64,000 nt of DNA, taken from NCBI GenBank assembly GCA_039030075.1, contig JBCCEW010000002.1, positions 1 through 64,000 of the forward strand, written 5' to 3'. This document shows, piece after piece, positions 45,584 through 55,106 of this stretch. Source of the DNA: Myxococcota bacterium. GTDB lineage: Bacteria > Myxococcota_A > UBA9160 > SMWR01. The notes under the pieces are model-generated. The model did no database searches, was not told the DNA's origin, and saw only the letters and a program-made list of their open reading frames with translations. How positions within the stretch are numbered: the stretch's first letter is position 1; every line of letters starts with the position of its first letter. The translations under genes and the position numbers were made by a program.

Positions 45584-46417
45584 ATGTCCGCGGACGCCGT
45601 CCTCGGTTTGATCGCAGGCCAGGGAGTGTTCCCGCTCGAGGCGGCGCGGGGCGCTCAGCAGAGCGGCTTGCGCGTCGTCTGCGTCGCCCTGCGCGACCAG
45701 ACCGACCCGCGCATCGAAGACGCCGCCGACGACGTCACCTGGATCTATCCCGGCGAGGTCGGCAAGGGGCTCGAGGCCTTCAAGGCGGCCGGCGTTCGCG
45801 AAGTCGTCATGGCCGGGAAGGTCACGAAGAGCGATCTCTTCCAGGACCCCGACGCGCTGCGCTTCGACGCCCAGGCGTCGGACCTGATGGGCCAACTGAC
45901 CGACCGCAAGGACGACACCATCCTCGGAAAGCTGGCCGACTTCCTGAAGGTGCTCGGTCTCGAACTCCTGCCTCAGTACGCTCATGCGCCCGAGCTGCTG
46001 GTCGGGAAGGGCGTGCTCACGAAGACCGAACCCACGGAAGCGCAGTGGGACGACATCCGCTTCGGGTTCCCGATCGCGAAGACGATGGGGGAGCTCGACA
46101 TCGGCCAGACGGTCGTCGTGCGCGACCGCGCCGTGATGGCGGTGGAAGCGATCGAAGGCACCGACGCGACCATCCGTCGCGCGGGCACCATCGCCGAGAA
46201 GACCTGCGTCGTGAAGGTGGCGAAGCCCTCCCAGGACCCGCGCTTCGACGTGCCCACGATCGGCCCCGCCACGGTGGCGACCCTCGCCGAGGCGGGCGTC
46301 GCGGTGCTGGCCTTCGAGGCCGGCTCCACGGTCGTGCTCGAGCGCGATGTCGTGGCCCGCGACGCCGACGCCCAGGGCATCGCGATCGTCGCGGTCGACG
46401 GCGCGGAGTTCGCGTGA
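45584..46417 (+). CDS. lpxI: UDP-2,3-diacylglucosamine pyrophosphatase LpxI
   Basis: Hydrolyses UDP-2,3-diacyl-GlcN to lipid X and UMP, replacing LpxH in alpha- and deltaproteobacterial-type genomes. The 277 residues follow the family: LGLIAGQGVFPLEAAR at the start, VVMAGKVTKSDLF, a middle TDRKDDTIL, and the C-terminal half with GQTVVVRDRAVMAVEAIEGTD. It stands in lpxA-lpxI-oxidoreductase-lpxB order. Its stop overlaps the next GTG. Confidence 0.93.
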   Translation: MSADAVLGLIAGQGVFPLEAARGAQQSGLRVVCVALRDQTDPRIEDAADDVTWIYPGEVGKGLEAFKAAGVREVVMAGKVTKSDLFQDPDALRFDAQASDLMGQLTDRKDDTILGKLADFLKVLGLELLPQYAHAPELLVGKGVLTKTEPTEAQWDDIRFGFPIAKTMGELDIGQTVVVRDRAVMAVEAIEGTDATIRRAGTIAEKTCVVKVAKPSQDPRFDVPTIGPATVATLAEAGVAVLAFEAGSTVVLERDVVARDADAQGIAIVAVDGAEFA

Positions 46418-47379
46418 GCGCCCTGCGCCTCGCCGTGATCGGCGCGGGCGTGATGGGTGGCCATCATGCGCGGAAGGTCTCCGAGCGGGCGCGCAGCCAC
46501 GGCGATGTGTCGCTGCTCGGGGTCGCCGACCAGGACCCGGAGCGGGCCCGCGCCATTGGTGGCGAGCTCGGCGTGCAGGGAGTCACCGACCCCGCCTCGC
46601 TCTTCCGCGAGGCCGATGCCGCGATCGTCGCGGTGTCCGCGGTCGCCCACTACGAGGTCGCGCGACACGCGATCGATGCCGGTCTCGACGTACTCGTCGA
46701 GAAGCCGATCGCGGCCACCCTCGAGCAGGCCGACGCGCTGGTCGCGTTGGCCGACGAGCGGGATCGCGTGCTCCAGGTGGGTCACCAGGAATGGTTCAAC
46801 GCCGCGATGCGCGTCGTGCGCGAGCAGATCGATCGACCGCGCTTCGGCGAGATCCACCGCCTCGGCCCGTTTCCCGAGCGGGGGACCGATGTCGACGTCG
46901 TGCGCGATCTGATGATCCACGACATCGAGATCCTGCAGCAGCTTCTCGGCGCCGAGCCCGAGGGAGTCGACGCGGTGGGCGTTCCCGTGATCACCGAGCA
47001 GATCGACATCGCCAACGCCCGCCTCACCTTCCCGGGGCACTGCGTCGCGAACCTCACCGCCAGCCGCGTCTCGGCGACGCCGCTGCGGAAGTTCCGCCTG
47101 TTCCAGCGCGAGGCCTACTTCTCGATCGACTTCCTCGAGCAGAAGGCGATGCTGTTTCGGCGTCTGCCCGACGGGGAGGGCGGCAAGCGGATCGACATGC
47201 AGGAGCTGAAGACCGATCCCGAGGATGCGCTCGCGACCCAGCTCGACGTCTTCGTGCGCGGATTGCGCGAGGGACGCGGGGAGAACCTCGGCGGCGTCAG
47301 CGGCGCCCAGGCGGCAGGCGCGCTCCGCACCGCGCTGCGGGTGATCGACGCCATGCCGGATACCGACGCACTGGAATGA
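46414..47379 (+). CDS. Gfo/Idh/MocA family oxidoreductase in the lpx operon
   Basis: NAD(P)-dependent oxidoreductase, 321 residues. The Rossmann motif is AVIGAGVMGGHHA, and the family motif EKPI (VLVEKPIAATL) is at about residue 91. The substrate domain has GHQEWFNAA and MIHDIEILQQLL. It sits between lpxI and lpxB with overlaps on both sides, a position also occupied by such a gene in other deltaproteobacteria. A role in making a modified lipid A sugar nucleotide is possible: GnnA, which makes the 3-amino sugar precursor, belongs to this superfamily. But no GnnB aminotransferase is nearby. Substrate unknown. Confidence 0.85.
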   Translation: MSALRLAVIGAGVMGGHHARKVSERARSHGDVSLLGVADQDPERARAIGGELGVQGVTDPASLFREADAAIVAVSAVAHYEVARHAIDAGLDVLVEKPIAATLEQADALVALADERDRVLQVGHQEWFNAAMRVVREQIDRPRFGEIHRLGPFPERGTDVDVVRDLMIHDIEILQQLLGAEPEGVDAVGVPVITEQIDIANARLTFPGHCVANLTASRVSATPLRKFRLFQREAYFSIDFLEQKAMLFRRLPDGEGGKRIDMQELKTDPEDALATQLDVFVRGLREGRGENLGGVSGAQAAGALRTALRVIDAMPDTDALE

Positions 47380-48539
47380 GCACGGTCCTGATGTCGGTCG
47401 GCGATGCGTCGGGAGACGTCTACGCCAGCGACTTCGTCCGAGAGCTGCGGCGCTTGGCGCCCGAAACGCGCTTCGTCGGGCTGGGCGGCGTCGAAATGGA
47501 GAAGGCCGGTGTCGAGCTGGTCGTCCACCAGCGCGACGTCGCGGTGAGCGGGCTCTTCGAGCTCTTGCCCGACCTGCACCGCATCGTGTCAGCCTGGCGC
47601 AAGATGAACGCGGCGCTGCGCGAGACCTCGCCCGACCTCGTCGTCCTGGTCGATTCCTCGGGCTTCAACATCCCCTTTGCGCGACGCGCTCGGCGTCGCG
47701 GTTGCCCGACGCTCTACTACGTCTCTCCCCAGGTCTGGGCCTGGCGCACCGGGCGCATCCGGAAGCTCGCGCGGTGGGTGAACCAGCTCGCGGTGATCTT
47801 CCCGTTCGAACTCGACGTCTACGCCGGTACTGCCGTTCCCGTCGAATATGTGGGGCATCCGCTGGTCGAGCGTCTGCGCGACGTCAGCGCGTCCCTCGAT
47901 CGCGCGGCGGCGCGGCAGCGACTCGGGCTTCCCGAAGACGCGCGCGTGGTCGCGCTCCTCCCGGGCAGCCGCGGCAGCGAGATGCGACGCCTGCTTCCCC
48001 TGCACCTCGAGATCGCGCGGGTGCTCCATGCGCGGGACCCCCGCATCCGCTTCGTGATGCCGCGCGCGGCATCGATCGATGAGGCCACGCTGACCGAGGG
48101 CATCGCCGAAGCGCAGCTGCCCCAGCTGCTCGAGCTGCAGATCGTCGACGGCGATTCGCACGCCGTGTTTCGCGCCGCCGACGTAGCGCTCTTGAAACCG
48201 GGCACGTCGACCCTCGAGGCGACCCTGCTCGATTGCCCGATCGTCGTGGCCGCGCGCACGAATCCGCTGACGGCCTGGTTGGCGCGACGCCTGGTGCAGG
48301 TGGACACATTGACCATGCCGAACCTGATCGCCCGCGAGGCGATCGTCCCCGAGTTTCTCCAGGAAGAGGCCGAGCCGGCGGTCGTCGCCGACGCGGTGCT
48401 GGCGCTGCTCGAACCCGAGGCCGGCGAAGCCCAGCGTTCGCGGCTCGCCGTCGTGCGAGAAACCCTGGCCCAGGGAGGTGCCGCGGGTCGCGCCGCAGAG
48501 CTCGCCCGAGAGATGCTCGGTGGGCGTCTTCCGGCATAG
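47376..48539 (+). CDS. lpxB: Lipid-A-disaccharide synthase LpxB
   Basis: GT19 glycosyltransferase that joins lipid X to UDP-diacyl-GlcN. The 387 residues start with VLMSVGDASGDVYASDFVREL. They contain VDSSGFNIPFA, YYVSPQVWAWR, the FPFELD loop, VGHPLVER, LLPGSRGSE and LKPGTSTLEATL, all family landmarks. It overlaps the oxidoreductase upstream and waaA downstream. Confidence 0.96.
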   Translation: MSTVLMSVGDASGDVYASDFVRELRRLAPETRFVGLGGVEMEKAGVELVVHQRDVAVSGLFELLPDLHRIVSAWRKMNAALRETSPDLVVLVDSSGFNIPFARRARRRGCPTLYYVSPQVWAWRTGRIRKLARWVNQLAVIFPFELDVYAGTAVPVEYVGHPLVERLRDVSASLDRAAARQRLGLPEDARVVALLPGSRGSEMRRLLPLHLEIARVLHARDPRIRFVMPRAASIDEATLTEGIAEAQLPQLLELQIVDGDSHAVFRAADVALLKPGTSTLEATLLDCPIVVAARTNPLTAWLARRLVQVDTLTMPNLIAREAIVPEFLQEEAEPAVVADAVLALLEPEAGEAQRSRLAVVRETLAQGGAAGRAAELAREMLGGRLPA

Positions 48540-49773
48540 CGCGGCGGCGCTCACCGCTCTGCTGGGTGCTCCCATCGCGGCCGCCGCGATGGTCGCTCGG
48601 CCCGCCTGGCGTACCGGCTGGCGCGAGCGGGCCGGTGCGGGGGCGGCGACTGCCGAGGGCCTCTGGGTCCATGCGGCCAGCATCGGGGAGGTACGCGCCG
48701 CCGCGGGCCTGGTCGCGACGCTCGCCGGGCGCGGACACGGACTGACCCTCTCGACCACGAGTCTCACCGGACGCGCGCTCGGCCGCGAGATGCACCCCGA
48801 CTGGCCCGTCCGACTCGCGCCGATCGACCATCCCTGGGCCGTGGACGCGGCGCTGCGGCAGGCAAGACCGAGCGCGCTCGTGCTCGTCGAGACCGAGCTG
48901 TGGCCCGGCTGGATCGCGGCATGCGAACGCGCCGGCATCCCGGTCGTCCTCGTTTCCGGGCGTATCTCGGATCGATCGTTCCCGCGCTACCAGAAGCTCG
49001 GCGCGTTCCTCGCGCGGACGCTCGCGCGCATCGCGGCCATCGGCGCTCGCAGTGCGGAAGATCGCGATCGCTTCATCGCGCTCGGCGCGTCCGAGGAGCG
49101 GGTGAGCGTCACGGGCGACCTGAAGCTGGACCCTCCGGACACGCCGGCGGCGCTGCGTCCCGATCTCGACCACTGGCTCGGAAAGACGCCTCTGGTCGTC
49201 GGCGGGAGCACCCATCCCGGAGAAGAGACGGCGCTCCTGGAGGCCCGGCGGCGCTGGGAGCGCGCGGGTCACGAGTCGGCCCTGCTGCTCGCCCCGCGCT
49301 ACCCCGACCGCGTGCCCGAGGTGACGTCCCTGGTTCGCGAGGCCGGTGGCATCCCGCGCCTACGCAGCGAGGCCGGTGCGCCCCTCGCCGTCGGAGAGGT
49401 CGGCATCCTCGACACGCTCGGAGAACTCGCGGGCGTCTATGCGCGCGCGCATCTCGCCTTCGTCGGCGGAACCCTGGCGCCGGTCGGCGGGCACAACGTG
49501 CTCGAGCCCGCGATGGCAGGCGTGCCGGTCGTCTACGGGCCCCACGTCGAGAACACGCTCCAGGCAGCGCAGCTCCTGGAAGCGGGAGGCGCCGCCGAGC
49601 GCGTGGCCACGCCGGAAGCGCTGGCGACGGCCGTGGAGCGCGCGCTCGCGGAGCCCGAAGAGGCGGCCGCCCGGGGCGCAGCGGCGCGACGCATGCTCGC
49701 CGAGCACCGGGGGAGCGGGGCGCGCGCGGCCGATCTCGTCGAAGCCTGCCTCGATGCCGGGTCACGCAGGTGA
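48520..49773 (+). CDS. waaA: Kdo transferase WaaA (KdtA)
   Basis: Inner-membrane-bound GT30 enzyme that attaches one or more Kdo residues to lipid IVA. The 417 residues show WVHAASIGEVRAA with the essential Glu, LVETELWPGWI, LVSGRISDRSFPRY, and GGTLAPVGGHNVLEPA. The start is set at GTG 48520, 20 bases inside lpxB; GTG 48478 is also in frame. The stop overlaps lpxK. Whether it adds one or two Kdo cannot be told; the kinase at 50830 may act on the product. Confidence 0.94.
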   Translation: MGVFRHSAAALTALLGAPIAAAAMVARPAWRTGWRERAGAGAATAEGLWVHAASIGEVRAAAGLVATLAGRGHGLTLSTTSLTGRALGREMHPDWPVRLAPIDHPWAVDAALRQARPSALVLVETELWPGWIAACERAGIPVVLVSGRISDRSFPRYQKLGAFLARTLARIAAIGARSAEDRDRFIALGASEERVSVTGDLKLDPPDTPAALRPDLDHWLGKTPLVVGGSTHPGEETALLEARRRWERAGHESALLLAPRYPDRVPEVTSLVREAGGIPRLRSEAGAPLAVGEVGILDTLGELAGVYARAHLAFVGGTLAPVGGHNVLEPAMAGVPVVYGPHVENTLQAAQLLEAGGAAERVATPEALATAVERALAEPEEAAARGAAARRMLAEHRGSGARAADLVEACLDAGSRR

Positions 49774-50825
49774 GGTTTCGCTGGCTCGAGTCGCGCGAGG
49801 AGTCCTTCGCACAGCGCTGTTGGTTGGCGCCGCTCGGGTTGCTCAGCCTCGGCTACGGCGTCGGGGCCGCCTGGAATCGTCGACTGCACGAGGCGGGTTG
49901 GCTCTCGCGGCGGCAGCTGGCCGCGCAGGTCGTCAGCGTCGGCAACCTGGTCGTGGGTGGAACCGCGAAGACGCCCCTGGCAGCGTGGCTCGCGGCGGGT
50001 CTGCGACGGCGCGGCCGCCGGGTGGTGTTGGCGAGTCGAGGCTACGGACGTCGCGGCGGGGAAGCCGTGGAGGTGGTTTCGGACGGTCGCTTCGTCCGCG
50101 GGACCGCCGAACGCGTCGGCGACGAGCCGATGCTCCTCGCCGCGAAGGCGCCGGGCGTACCCGTCCTGGTCGGTCGCGACCGCGGCCTCGTCGGGCTACG
50201 CGCGCTCTCGGCCTTCGATGCCGAAGTGATCGTGCTCGACGACGGCTTTCAGCATCACCGCCTCGCGCGCGACGTCGACATCGTCTCCTTCGACGGCGGG
50301 CTCGGGTTCGGCAACGGTCGGGTGCTGCCCCGAGGCCCGCTCCGCGAGCCCGCCGGCGCCCTGCGTCGCGCGGACGCGATCGGAGTCGTCGACGGTCCGC
50401 TTCCCGAAGCCGACGAGCAGCGGCTCGCGCGCTTCGCCCCCGACGCGTTTCGCTTCGCGACCCGACGCGCCCCCGATGCGCTGCGCCAGCTCGACGGGAC
50501 GGCGCTCGACGCACCGGCCAGCCTGGCCGACGCCGAGGTGGGCATGCTCGTCGGTGTGGCCCAGCCCCGGGGCGTGCGGCGCACCCTCGAGTCGCTGGGC
50601 GCGAAGGTGGTGGCCGAGCGGGTCTTCCCCGACCACCACGCGTTTCGTCGCGAGGACCTTGCCGGCCTCGAGGCGGAGGCGCCGCGCTGGATCACGACGG
50701 AGAAGGACGCGGTGAAGCTGCGTCCGGACTGGGCGACGCAGCTGGATCTCGCGGTGCTGTCGATCGAGCTCGAAGTGGACGCGCCGGGGGCGTTCCTCGA
50801 CTGGCTCGAAGCGCGGTTGCGCTAA
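49770..50825 (+). CDS. lpxK: Tetraacyldisaccharide 4'-kinase LpxK
   Basis: Phosphorylates the lipid A disaccharide at 4'. The 351 residues have the expected N-terminal membrane-associating helix, then the P-loop region VVSVGNLVVGGTAKTPLAAW, where the usual GGTGKT has Ala in place of the second-last Gly. The DDGFQHHRLARDVDIV motif with its Asp-Gly-Phe-Gln-His core is intact. HHAFRREDL near the C-terminus is typical. Activity is expected despite the P-loop change. It starts with GTG overlapping waaA and ends four bases from the convergent kinase stop. Confidence 0.93.
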   Translation: MRFRWLESREESFAQRCWLAPLGLLSLGYGVGAAWNRRLHEAGWLSRRQLAAQVVSVGNLVVGGTAKTPLAAWLAAGLRRRGRRVVLASRGYGRRGGEAVEVVSDGRFVRGTAERVGDEPMLLAAKAPGVPVLVGRDRGLVGLRALSAFDAEVIVLDDGFQHHRLARDVDIVSFDGGLGFGNGRVLPRGPLREPAGALRRADAIGVVDGPLPEADEQRLARFAPDAFRFATRRAPDALRQLDGTALDAPASLADAEVGMLVGVAQPRGVRRTLESLGAKVVAERVFPDHHAFRREDLAGLEAEAPRWITTEKDAVKLRPDWATQLDLAVLSIELEVDAPGAFLDWLEARLR

Positions 50826-50829
50826 CCCG

Positions 50830-51684
50830 CTACGCGGCGGAGGCGCCTCGATACGCCCATGCGTGTCGGGCCATCCGCCGCTGTTCGCGGGGCAGGCAGC
50901 GCCAGAGGGCGCCGCGCAGGCCCCGATCGCCGCCGCAGTAGGCGCTGAAGCCGGCGGCGAGTCCGCGCACGCCGATCTGTTCGGCGACGCCGCGCTTGTG
51001 CAGCGAGCGCACCAGGCGCATCAGCTCTTGCATGCGACGCGGGGGCGTCGGCGGGGCGTCGGCGCGTGCACCGTCGAGATCGATCACCCACACCTCGGGC
51101 TCGGTGCCGCGCAGCAGCAGATTCTTGATGTGGAGGTCGGGGTGCTGACCGCCCGCGTCGTGGAAACGACGAATCGCCGCGCCCACCGCGCGGGCGCCGG
51201 CGACTCGCGCCGGCCGGGATGGCGCGCGCGCGAGCCAGGCGAGCCCGTCCGCGGCGTCTTCCACGTGCTCCGTCGCGTAGATCGCTTCCCAGAGCGGCCC
51301 GAAGCGGCGATGGGCCACGACGCTCACGGCGCGCGGCACCGGTGCACCCGCGGCGCGCAGGGTCTCGGTGACCCGCAGCTCGGACAGCGGGCGTTCGAAG
51401 CCGAGGATGCAGCCGGCCCAGAGCGGCCCCAGCAGTCCGCCGTGGCGCACCGGGCGCAGGTGGAGGCGCTCCGAGTGGCCCGGCAGCGCGAGGATGGCGG
51501 TGGCGCCGCGACCCTCGGAGCCCTCGCCTCCGGATCCAACGGACCCGAAGCAGCGCGCGACCGCGTCGGGCGCGGGCCATCCCTGCTCGCGGAGCGCGGC
51601 GGCGAAGCGCGCGTCCACCTGCCAGATCTGATCCGGCTCCTGGCTGCGCTCGAAGCCCGGGCGACCTTCCACGGCGGACGCCAC
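50830..51684 (-). CDS. WaaP/KdkA-type lipopolysaccharide kinase
   Basis: Small eukaryotic-like kinase of the Kdo/WaaP family, 284 residues, expected to phosphorylate an LPS core sugar (Kdo or heptose) in the cytoplasm. The catalytic loop reads HPDLHIKNLLL (Asp and Asn of HxDLHxxN), and the metal Asp is in VIDLDGA. An N-terminal part carries the RPVRHGGLLG segment and an Ala/Pro-rich hinge. The start is GTG at 51684, sharing one base with the lptF/G stop on this strand (TAGTG), so the two are coupled. Kdo rather than heptose as acceptor cannot be decided. Confidence 0.78.
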   Translation of the reverse strand: MASAVEGRPGFERSQEPDQIWQVDARFAAALREQGWPAPDAVARCFGSVGSGGEGSEGRGATAILALPGHSERLHLRPVRHGGLLGPLWAGCILGFERPLSELRVTETLRAAGAPVPRAVSVVAHRRFGPLWEAIYATEHVEDAADGLAWLARAPSRPARVAGARAVGAAIRRFHDAGGQHPDLHIKNLLLRGTEPEVWVIDLDGARADAPPTPPRRMQELMRLVRSLHKRGVAEQIGVRGLAAGFSAYCGGDRGLRGALWRCLPREQRRMARHAWAYRGASAA

Positions 51685-52802
51685 TAGCCGAGGCGCCGCG
51701 TGCGCCAGAGCAGCACGCCTCCCAGCAGGGCGAAGAGCAGGTTCGGCACCCAGGCGACACCGTGGGGAGACAGTCCCTGCTCGGTGGCGAGGAGCTCCGC
51801 GAACTGATGCAGGGCGTAGTAGCCGAAGGCGAGGATCGCCCCCACGATCACGCCGTAGGCGCGTGCGCCGCGTTTGCGCCCCATGGCCAGCGGCACGCCG
51901 ACCCAGGCAAAGAGCGCCGGCGCTGCCGGCATCGCGTAGCGCTGGGCGAGGTTCGTGGCGTAGTGCTGCGGCTCTTCGCGCAGCGGTCCCGGGTCTTCGC
52001 CGGCGTCGATCTTGGCGATCAGCGCGCGCAGATCGTCGACGCTCATCTCGCGCGGTCGCGGCGTAGGGGACGGCCCCAATGCCGCCGCCATGTCGATCCG
52101 ATACTCGAGTTTCTCGAAGCGCACCTGCTGGTAGCGATCCTCGGCGCCCTGGCGCAGGTCGACGTGCACGTCTCCACGTTCCAGGAGCAGGGAGAGCTCG
52201 CCGGCCTCGTCGTCGAGCTTCATCTCGCCGGCTTCCGCGAATACGACGAAGGGCCGCTCGGGATCGGTGCGGTCCGAGATCACGATGCCGCGCAGCCGTC
52301 CCGCCGACTCGCGTTCGTCGACGTAGAGCGTGCGGTTGCCGACCGTGTTGAAACGGCCGGCCTCCACCGAGGCCCCCCGGACCAGCATGCGGCGCACGGC
52401 CGAAGACATCTCGCGACGAGCGGCGGGCTCGACGTTGACCGTCAGCTCGAACGTGAGGAGCGACAGGAGCACCCCCATCAACCCGATCGGGAGCATCAGG
52501 CCCCGCACACCCACGCCGCAGGCGCGCATCGCGGTGATCTCGACGTCGGCGGCCATGCGCCCGATCGCCAGCAGGACGCCCAGCAGGAACGAGACGGGCA
52601 GGGCGTAGATGGTGAGCATCGTGCCCAGCAGGCTCACCACGGTGAGCAGGTCGTCGAGCAGGAAGCCCGCGCCGATCAGCTCGTCGAGCACCCGCACCAG
52701 GCTGCGCGTGACCATGATGATCGTGATCGCCGCGAGGCCGAGCAGGGTGTACTGCACCACCTCGCGCGCCACGTAGAAGGAGAGGGTGCGCGGCCACCGC
52801 AT
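51684..52802 (-). CDS. LPS export permease LptF/LptG family
   Basis: Inner-membrane permease of the LptB2FG extractor that pulls LPS out of the inner membrane. The 372 residues have the YjgP/YjgQ pattern: helices near 20-40, 52-80 and 98-122, a periplasmic beta-jellyroll (about 125-270), then three C-terminal helices. DVEITAMRACGVG in the cytoplasmic coupling helix is diagnostic. Only one paralogue is in the window, and whether it is F or G is unclear. It is divergent from rfaE1 across 153 bases, in which I see only a weak TAAACT at 52877 as a possible -10. Confidence 0.9.
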   Translation of the reverse strand: MRWPRTLSFYVAREVVQYTLLGLAAITIIMVTRSLVRVLDELIGAGFLLDDLLTVVSLLGTMLTIYALPVSFLLGVLLAIGRMAADVEITAMRACGVGVRGLMLPIGLMGVLLSLLTFELTVNVEPAARREMSSAVRRMLVRGASVEAGRFNTVGNRTLYVDERESAGRLRGIVISDRTDPERPFVVFAEAGEMKLDDEAGELSLLLERGDVHVDLRQGAEDRYQQVRFEKLEYRIDMAAALGPSPTPRPREMSVDDLRALIAKIDAGEDPGPLREEPQHYATNLAQRYAMPAAPALFAWVGVPLAMGRKRGARAYGVIVGAILAFGYYALHQFAELLATEQGLSPHGVAWVPNLLFALLGGVLLWRTRRLG

Positions 52803-52955
52803 CGCGAGAGCGTATCAGGCACGACGCACTCCGCCCTGGCTCCGGGCGCGTCTCAGCAGCTCCGAGCGCGATCCACTAAACTCCTCGACCGGTCTCCTGG
52901 CGGCGGTGTCCGCCGACTTGGTTCCCGGACGCCCGGGTTGCTGGCTGAGGGTGGT

Positions 52956-53966
52956 TTGCCCAGACTCGATCTCCGTCGCCTCGAACGCCTCGTCGACGAC
53001 TTCCGCAACGTGCGCCTGTTGGTGCTCGGCGATCTGGTGCTCGACGAGTACATCTGGGGCGACGTCGACCGCATCAGCCCGGAAGCGCCCGTGCCCGTGG
53101 TCCACGTGAGCGACGAGACGACCATGCTGGGGGGCGCCGCGAACGCGGCCCGGAACGTGGTGGCGCTGGGCGGCGCGGTGGAGTGTTGCTCGATCATCGG
53201 CGACGACCCGGCAGGGCGTCGGGTCCTCGAGCTGGTGAAGGATCTCGGCATCGACCCGGACGGACTGGTGCAGGTGCCCGGCCGGCCCACGACCCGCAAG
53301 AGCCGGGTGATCGCCCAGACCCAGCAGATCGTGCGCTTCGACCGCGAGACCGCCGAGCCGCCCGACCCGTCGGTGGCCAGTGAGCTGCTCGCGCGGGTGG
53401 CGGAACGCGCCGATCGCGTCAACGGGGTGATCGTCGAGGACTATGGGAAAGGGGTGCTCTCGCGCCGTCTGGCGTCGGGCGCCATGAAGCGGTTTCGCGC
53501 CGCCGACGTGCCGGTGGTGGTCGACCCGAAGGCGGACCTCACGCCCTACAAGGGCGCGTCGATGCTCAAACCGAATCTGCGCGAGGCCGAGCTCCTGAGC
53601 GGTCTCGAGATCCGCGATCGCAGTGACCTGCCCCGCGCGGTCGCGAAGCTCCGCAAGCGCATCGGCGGCGGTGCGGTCGTGGTGACGCGCGGCCCGGACG
53701 GGATGTCGCTCTTCGAAGACGACGGCGACGGGGTCGACGTGCGGACCGCACCGCGCGAAGTCTTCGATGTCGGCGGCGCCGGCGACACGTCCATCGCCGC
53801 GCTGGCCCTGGCCTTGCGCGCCGGCGGCACCCTGGTGGAGGCTGCGATCCTCGCGAACGCGGCCTCCGGCATCGTGGTCGGCAAGGTCGGGACGGCCACC
53901 GCAAGCGCCGAAGAGCTGAAGGCGGCACTGCCGGCCTTCCTGGAAGCCGCCCGGGGTCGCGGATGA
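52956..53966 (+). CDS. rfaE1: D-glycero-beta-D-manno-heptose-7-phosphate kinase (RfaE1/HldA)
   Basis: PfkB-family kinase that phosphorylates heptose-7-P at C1 for the LPS inner core. The 336 residues have LVLGDLVLDEYIWGDVDRISPEAPVPVV, the sugar-binding GGAANAARNV, KPNLREAELL, and the catalytic anion hole DVGGAGDTS. The cytidylyltransferase half found in the fused HldE is absent. The start is most likely TTG 52956, with GAGG five bases upstream; no ATG or GTG fits the homology. It overlaps yicC. Confidence 0.9.
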   Translation: MPRLDLRRLERLVDDFRNVRLLVLGDLVLDEYIWGDVDRISPEAPVPVVHVSDETTMLGGAANAARNVVALGGAVECCSIIGDDPAGRRVLELVKDLGIDPDGLVQVPGRPTTRKSRVIAQTQQIVRFDRETAEPPDPSVASELLARVAERADRVNGVIVEDYGKGVLSRRLASGAMKRFRAADVPVVVDPKADLTPYKGASMLKPNLREAELLSGLEIRDRSDLPRAVAKLRKRIGGGAVVVTRGPDGMSLFEDDGDGVDVRTAPREVFDVGGAGDTSIAALALALRAGGTLVEAAILANAASGIVVGKVGTATASAEELKAALPAFLEAARGRG

Positions 53967-54853
53967 TCCAGAGCATGACGGGCTTCGGGAACGCCCGGTA
54001 CAGCGTCGATGCCTGGTCCTTCGAACTCGAGGTGCGCTCGGTCAACCACCGCCACCTCGATGTGCGCGTGCGCTTGCCGCGCATGCTCGGTTGGCTCGAG
54101 GCCGACGTCCGCGCGCGGGTCCAGCAGCGCTTCGATCGCGGCAAGTTCGACTTGACCGTCGCGGCTCCCGAGGGTGGCGCTCCGCTACCGAAGCTCGAAC
54201 TCGATCTCGACGCGGCCCGCGAGTATCTGGCCGCGGCGAGGACCCTGTCCGAAAACGAAGGGATCGCCGCTGACCTCGATGCCGCGCGTCTGCTCTCGCT
54301 CCCGGGCGTTTCGCGCTTCGTCGAGCCCCAGATCGCGGGCGAGCTGCTCGGCGAACGCACCCTCACGGCCGTCGACGACGCCCTCGAGATGCTCGGGGAG
54401 ATGCGTTCGAAGGAGGGCGCGGCGCTCGAGCGCGATCTGCGCGGGCGCCTCGAGACCGTGGAGCGCCTCGCCTCGGAGCTGGAGGAGCGCTCGGGCGAGG
54501 TGCAGGAGGCGGTGCGCGAGCGCCTGCGCAAGCGCGCCCGGCAGCTCGAGAACGACACCGGCCTGCTCGACGAGGCGCGTCTCCACCAGGAGATCGTGAT
54601 CGCGGCCGACCGGATGGACATCAGCGAAGAGATCGTCCGGCTGCAGAGCCACGTCGCCCAGTTCCGCGATTTCCTGAGCGCCGGCGCGCCCGGCAAGCCC
54701 ACCGGCCGTCGCCTCGAGTTCCTGCTCCAGGAGCTGGGTCGCGAATCGAACACGGTGGGCTCGAAGGGCAACGACGCCGCGATCGCCCATGTCGTCGTCG
54801 AGCTCAAGAATGAGCTCGAGCGGCTGCGCGAGCAGGTATTGAACGTTGAGTAG
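53963..54853 (+). CDS. yicC: YicC family endoribonuclease
   Basis: A 296-residue protein of the YicC family, reported as an endoribonuclease. It begins [10 protein letters not shown] and ends with the strongly conserved [24 protein letters not shown] stretch (DUF1732 region). In between is a helical coiled segment. It is the first of the yicC-remA-gmk set that recurs in many bacteria. The stop overlaps the next TTG start. Confidence 0.93.
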   Translation: MIQSMTGFGNARYSVDAWSFELEVRSVNHRHLDVRVRLPRMLGWLEADVRARVQQRFDRGKFDLTVAAPEGGAPLPKLELDLDAAREYLAAARTLSENEGIAADLDAARLLSLPGVSRFVEPQIAGELLGERTLTAVDDALEMLGEMRSKEGAALERDLRGRLETVERLASELEERSGEVQEAVRERLRKRARQLENDTGLLDEARLHQEIVIAADRMDISEEIVRLQSHVAQFRDFLSAGAPGKPTGRRLEFLLQELGRESNTVGSKGNDAAIAHVVVELKNELERLREQVLNVE

Positions 54854-55106
54854 CCGCGCGCTCCTCAACATCGGCTACGGCAACCTCGTGATGTCGGCGC
54901 GCGTCGTGGCGATCGTCTCCTCTTCGACCGCCCCCATGAAGCGGCTGCGCGACGAAGCCTCGCGCCGCGGGAAGCTGATCGACTCGACCCAGGGCCGACG
55001 CACGCGCTCGATCATCGTGACCGACAGCGATCACGTGATCCTCTCGGCGATCAACCCCGAGACGATCGCGGCTCGGGTCGAGAGCGAAGAGGGGGTCGAG
55101 GCTTGA
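54846..55106 (+). CDS. RemA-like protein (DUF370)
   Basis: An 86-residue DUF370 protein, related to RemA of Bacillus, a DNA-binding activator of matrix genes. It reads [19 protein letters not shown], then [37 protein letters not shown], all typical. TTG 54846 inside yicC is the start, and the stop overlaps the gmk TTG. Conserved between yicC and gmk in many bacteria; its target here is unknown. Confidence 0.9.
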   Translation: MSSRALLNIGYGNLVMSARVVAIVSSSTAPMKRLRDEASRRGKLIDSTQGRRTRSIIVTDSDHVILSAINPETIAARVESEEGVEA

